This document shows positions 13,399 through 15,324 of a stretch of DNA of 15,324 nucleotides, in pieces (the stretch's first letter is position 1; every line of letters begins with the position of its first letter). Source of the DNA: CBCXVS01 sp965178525 (GTDB lineage Bacteria; Tectomicrobia; Entotheonellia; Entotheonellales; Entotheonellaceae). Under the pieces are notes generated by a model that did not search any database, was not told the DNA's origin, and saw only the letters and a list, made by a program, of their open reading frames with translations. The stretch spans positions 1 through 15,324 of the forward strand of contig CBCXVS010000193.1 of assembly GCA_965178525.1 (NCBI GenBank), written 5' to 3'. The translations under genes and the position numbers were made by a program.

Positions 13399-15273
13399 TT
13401 GAGACATAGGAACACACGGCTTTATCACCGCGTTGTCTGCTGGGTACTCGTCGCCACGTTCGCCGGGACGATTGGGGGCAGTGCGGTTGGAGGGGCCAAA
13501 CGGGTCCTCATCCTCGGCGTCGATGGCCTGGATCCCACCTTACTGCAGCAGTTCATGGATGCCAATATCCTGCCTAACTTCCGGAAGCTGGTGGCGCAGG
13601 GCGATTTTAAGCCCTTAACCACCACCATGCCGCCGCTGAGTCCGGTGGCCTGGTCCACCTTTATTACTGGCTTAGAGCCGGACGGCCATCGGATTTTCGA
13701 CTTCGTGCACCGCGATCCGGCCACGCTGCTGCCGCAGGCGGCGATGGCGAAGACGATACCGCCAAAGTGGCAGGTGACGCTGGGCTCTTGGGTGCTGCCG
13801 CTCTCCAAGGGCAAGGTCGAATCGCAGCGGCAGGGCCAAGCCTTTTGGCAAATTTTGGAAGCGCATGGCATTCCCACGCAGATCTTTCGCATGCCCGCCA
13901 ATTTCCCGCCAGCCCCGTCGCCTGGCAAGGCCTTGTCGGGGATGGGAACGCCGGATATTCTGGGCACACCCGGGACGTTTTCGTTCTATACCACCGATCC
14001 TCCGGCCGATGCCAATGACATCTCGGGGGGCCGGGTGTACGCGGTCCGGGTACGAGACCATCATGTGCGGGCGCAGCTGGTCGGCCCGGACAACCCGTTC
14101 CGCCGCCTGCACACGTCGGCCGCGGACGGGGCGGACAACGTCCAGCACCCACCCCTCACGATTGATTTTGATGTGTTTCTCGACCCGGTGCAGCCGGTGG
14201 TGAAGTTTGTGGTTGAGGAGGAGGAATTTATTCTGCAAGCCGGTGAATGGAGCGACTGGATCCAGCTGGACTTCACGGCCGTGCCGTATCTCGCCGGTAT
14301 CAGTGCCATGGCGCGATTCTATCTGCAAGACGTACGGCCGACGTTTCGGCTCTATGTCACACCGCTGCAAATCAATCCTGCCGATCCGATCATGCCGCTG
14401 TCGACGCCCCGAAGCTGGTCGAAGCAGCTCAGCCAAGACCTCGGTTCGTTTTACACGCAAGAATTACCTGAAGATACCAAGGCCTTGTCGGGGGGGATCT
14501 TCAGCCCACAGGAATTCTGGTAACAGGCCCAACTGGTTTGGCAGGAACGGCGGCGGGCGCTGGATTATTTCCTCTCCCGCTTCAAGGAGGGCCTGCTCTT
14601 TTTCTACTTTTCCAGTGTGGATCAAGGCGCGCATATGCTCTGGCGTTACCACGACCCGAATCATCCCGGCTACATCGACGATGCCGTGCTGCGCACGGGG
14701 CTGCAGCGGCTGTATCAAGGGGTTGATGAGGCCTTGGGCCAGGTCATGCGAGCTATCGATGATCGGACCACCTTGATCGTCATGTCCGATCATGGTTTTG
14801 CGCCCTTTTACTGGGGGGTGAATTTAAACTCCTGGTTGGTGGAAAAAGGCTACGTGAAGCTGCATGATCCGACCACGCAAGGGCAGCACATCCTGTATCA
14901 AAACGTCGATTGGGAGCGCACGACGGCGTACGCGTTGGGTCTCAATGGCCTTTACATCAACTTGCTCGGGCGCGAGAAACACGGTATCGTCTATCCTGGA
15001 GTGGAGTATGGGACACTTCTCGATCAACTCGAGGCGGATCTGCTGGCGATGCGCGACCCGCGCAATGGCCGTCAGGTCGTGACGTTTGTTGCGCGGACGC
15101 GGCGGGCTGGGCCGGCAAATAGCGCCGAGAGCGGGCCTGATCTGATCGTCGGCCATAACTGGGGTTATCGCAGTTCGTGGCAGAACCCGCTCGGGGAGTT
15201 CCCGAAAGCGGTTGTGGTCGACAATCACGATCCTTGGAGTGGGGACCACAGTATTAGAGTTGTTCCTCAATAG
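13399..15273 (+). pseudogene. AlkP-superfamily phosphohydrolase/phosphomutase (COG3379-like) with an internal TAA
   Basis: A single frame from 13399 to 15273 is interrupted only by TAA at 14521-14523. The TTG start is supported by a perfect GGAGGTGA at 13388-13395. Residues 1-33 look like a signal peptide or anchor. The catalytic core follows the nucleotide pyrophosphatase/phosphodiesterase pattern: metal ligand D42 in VDGLD, a probable nucleophile S81 in PPLSPVAW, and FITGLEPDGHRIFDF. After the TAA the same frame reads QAQLVWQERRRALDYFL, VDQGAHMLW (D408, H412), MSDHGF (D464, H465) and WSGDH (H617), the remaining metal ligands. The nonsense codon therefore separates nucleophile from metal site and the 374-residue product would be inactive. 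The C-terminus also ends abruptly after WSGDH, where relatives continue with a VPG.L..NR segment and some 50-60 more residues. Family members hydrolyse phosphodiesters or phosphosugars; the exact substrate is unknown. Confidence 0.82.
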
Positions 15274-15324
15274 CATAAGATCAGGTTCCCTAGCCCAGCC
15301 CAGATGCCCACCGAATCATCCTCA

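Noticed and set aside
14521..14523. TAA recoded as a sense codon (alternative genetic code or selenocysteine-like readthrough)
   Set aside because: TAA is the normal stop of msbA and of the amidohydrolase gene in the same window, and no recoding element is visible around this site. A point mutation or read error is simpler.
1..15324. CRISPR arrays, tRNA, rRNA or integrase genes
   Set aside because: I saw no regularly spaced direct repeats outside the coding FG-GAP units, no cloverleaf or rRNA-like segment, and no transposase or integrase motif.

Overview
The window reads as a chromosomal segment of a Gram-negative bacterium. It holds a lipopolysaccharide (LPS) export pair (MsbA-like flippase and LptG-like permease) beside a broken O-antigen ligase, so an outer membrane with LPS is expected. 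Base composition is moderately GC-rich. The abundance of CaiB/BaiF CoA-transferases, a COG3618-type amidohydrolase and a solitary PhnD-like binding protein resembles uncultured soil or sponge-associated lineages such as Tectomicrobia/Entotheonella or Rokubacteria. That placement comes from gene content only and is low confidence.

Layout. (1) 23-1828: an 11-unit FG-GAP/VCBS beta-propeller repeat protein whose 5' end looks lost. (2) 1830-1900: a short repeated motif between convergent genes, then a DUF29 gene on the minus strand (1927-2382). (3) 2495-8210: a catabolic island. It contains a 793-residue tandem fusion of two CaiB/BaiF domains (minus), a divergent single-domain CaiB/BaiF gene (plus) with a clear sigma-70-type promoter overlapped by a palindrome, and a minus-strand pair made of a frameshifted PhnD-like binding protein followed by a COG3618 amidohydrolase. 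(4) 8460-12768: a surface-polysaccharide block, with a frameshifted O-antigen ligase (minus) facing away from msbA-lptG (plus). (5) 12769-15324: a sigma-54-type promoter, a leader with a strong inverted repeat, a truncated Gfo/Idh/MocA oxidoreductase, and an AlkP-superfamily phosphohydrolase interrupted by an in-frame TAA.

How the parts may work together. The island would activate an organic acid by CoA transfer, process it with the amidohydrolase, and possibly sense or bind a ligand with the PhnD-like protein; the substrate cannot be read from sequence. The polysaccharide block would flip lipid A-core (MsbA), extract it towards the outer membrane (LptG) and attach O-antigen (ligase). The sugar oxidoreductase and phosphohydrolase would fit glycan synthesis.

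The most striking overall property is the number of lesions: a missing 5' end, two single-base frameshifts, one nonsense codon and two truncated 3' ends, while about 6.5 kb of CoA-transferase, msbA and lptG coding sequence is intact. Either this is local gene decay or the underlying assembly carries errors; the raw reads would decide.
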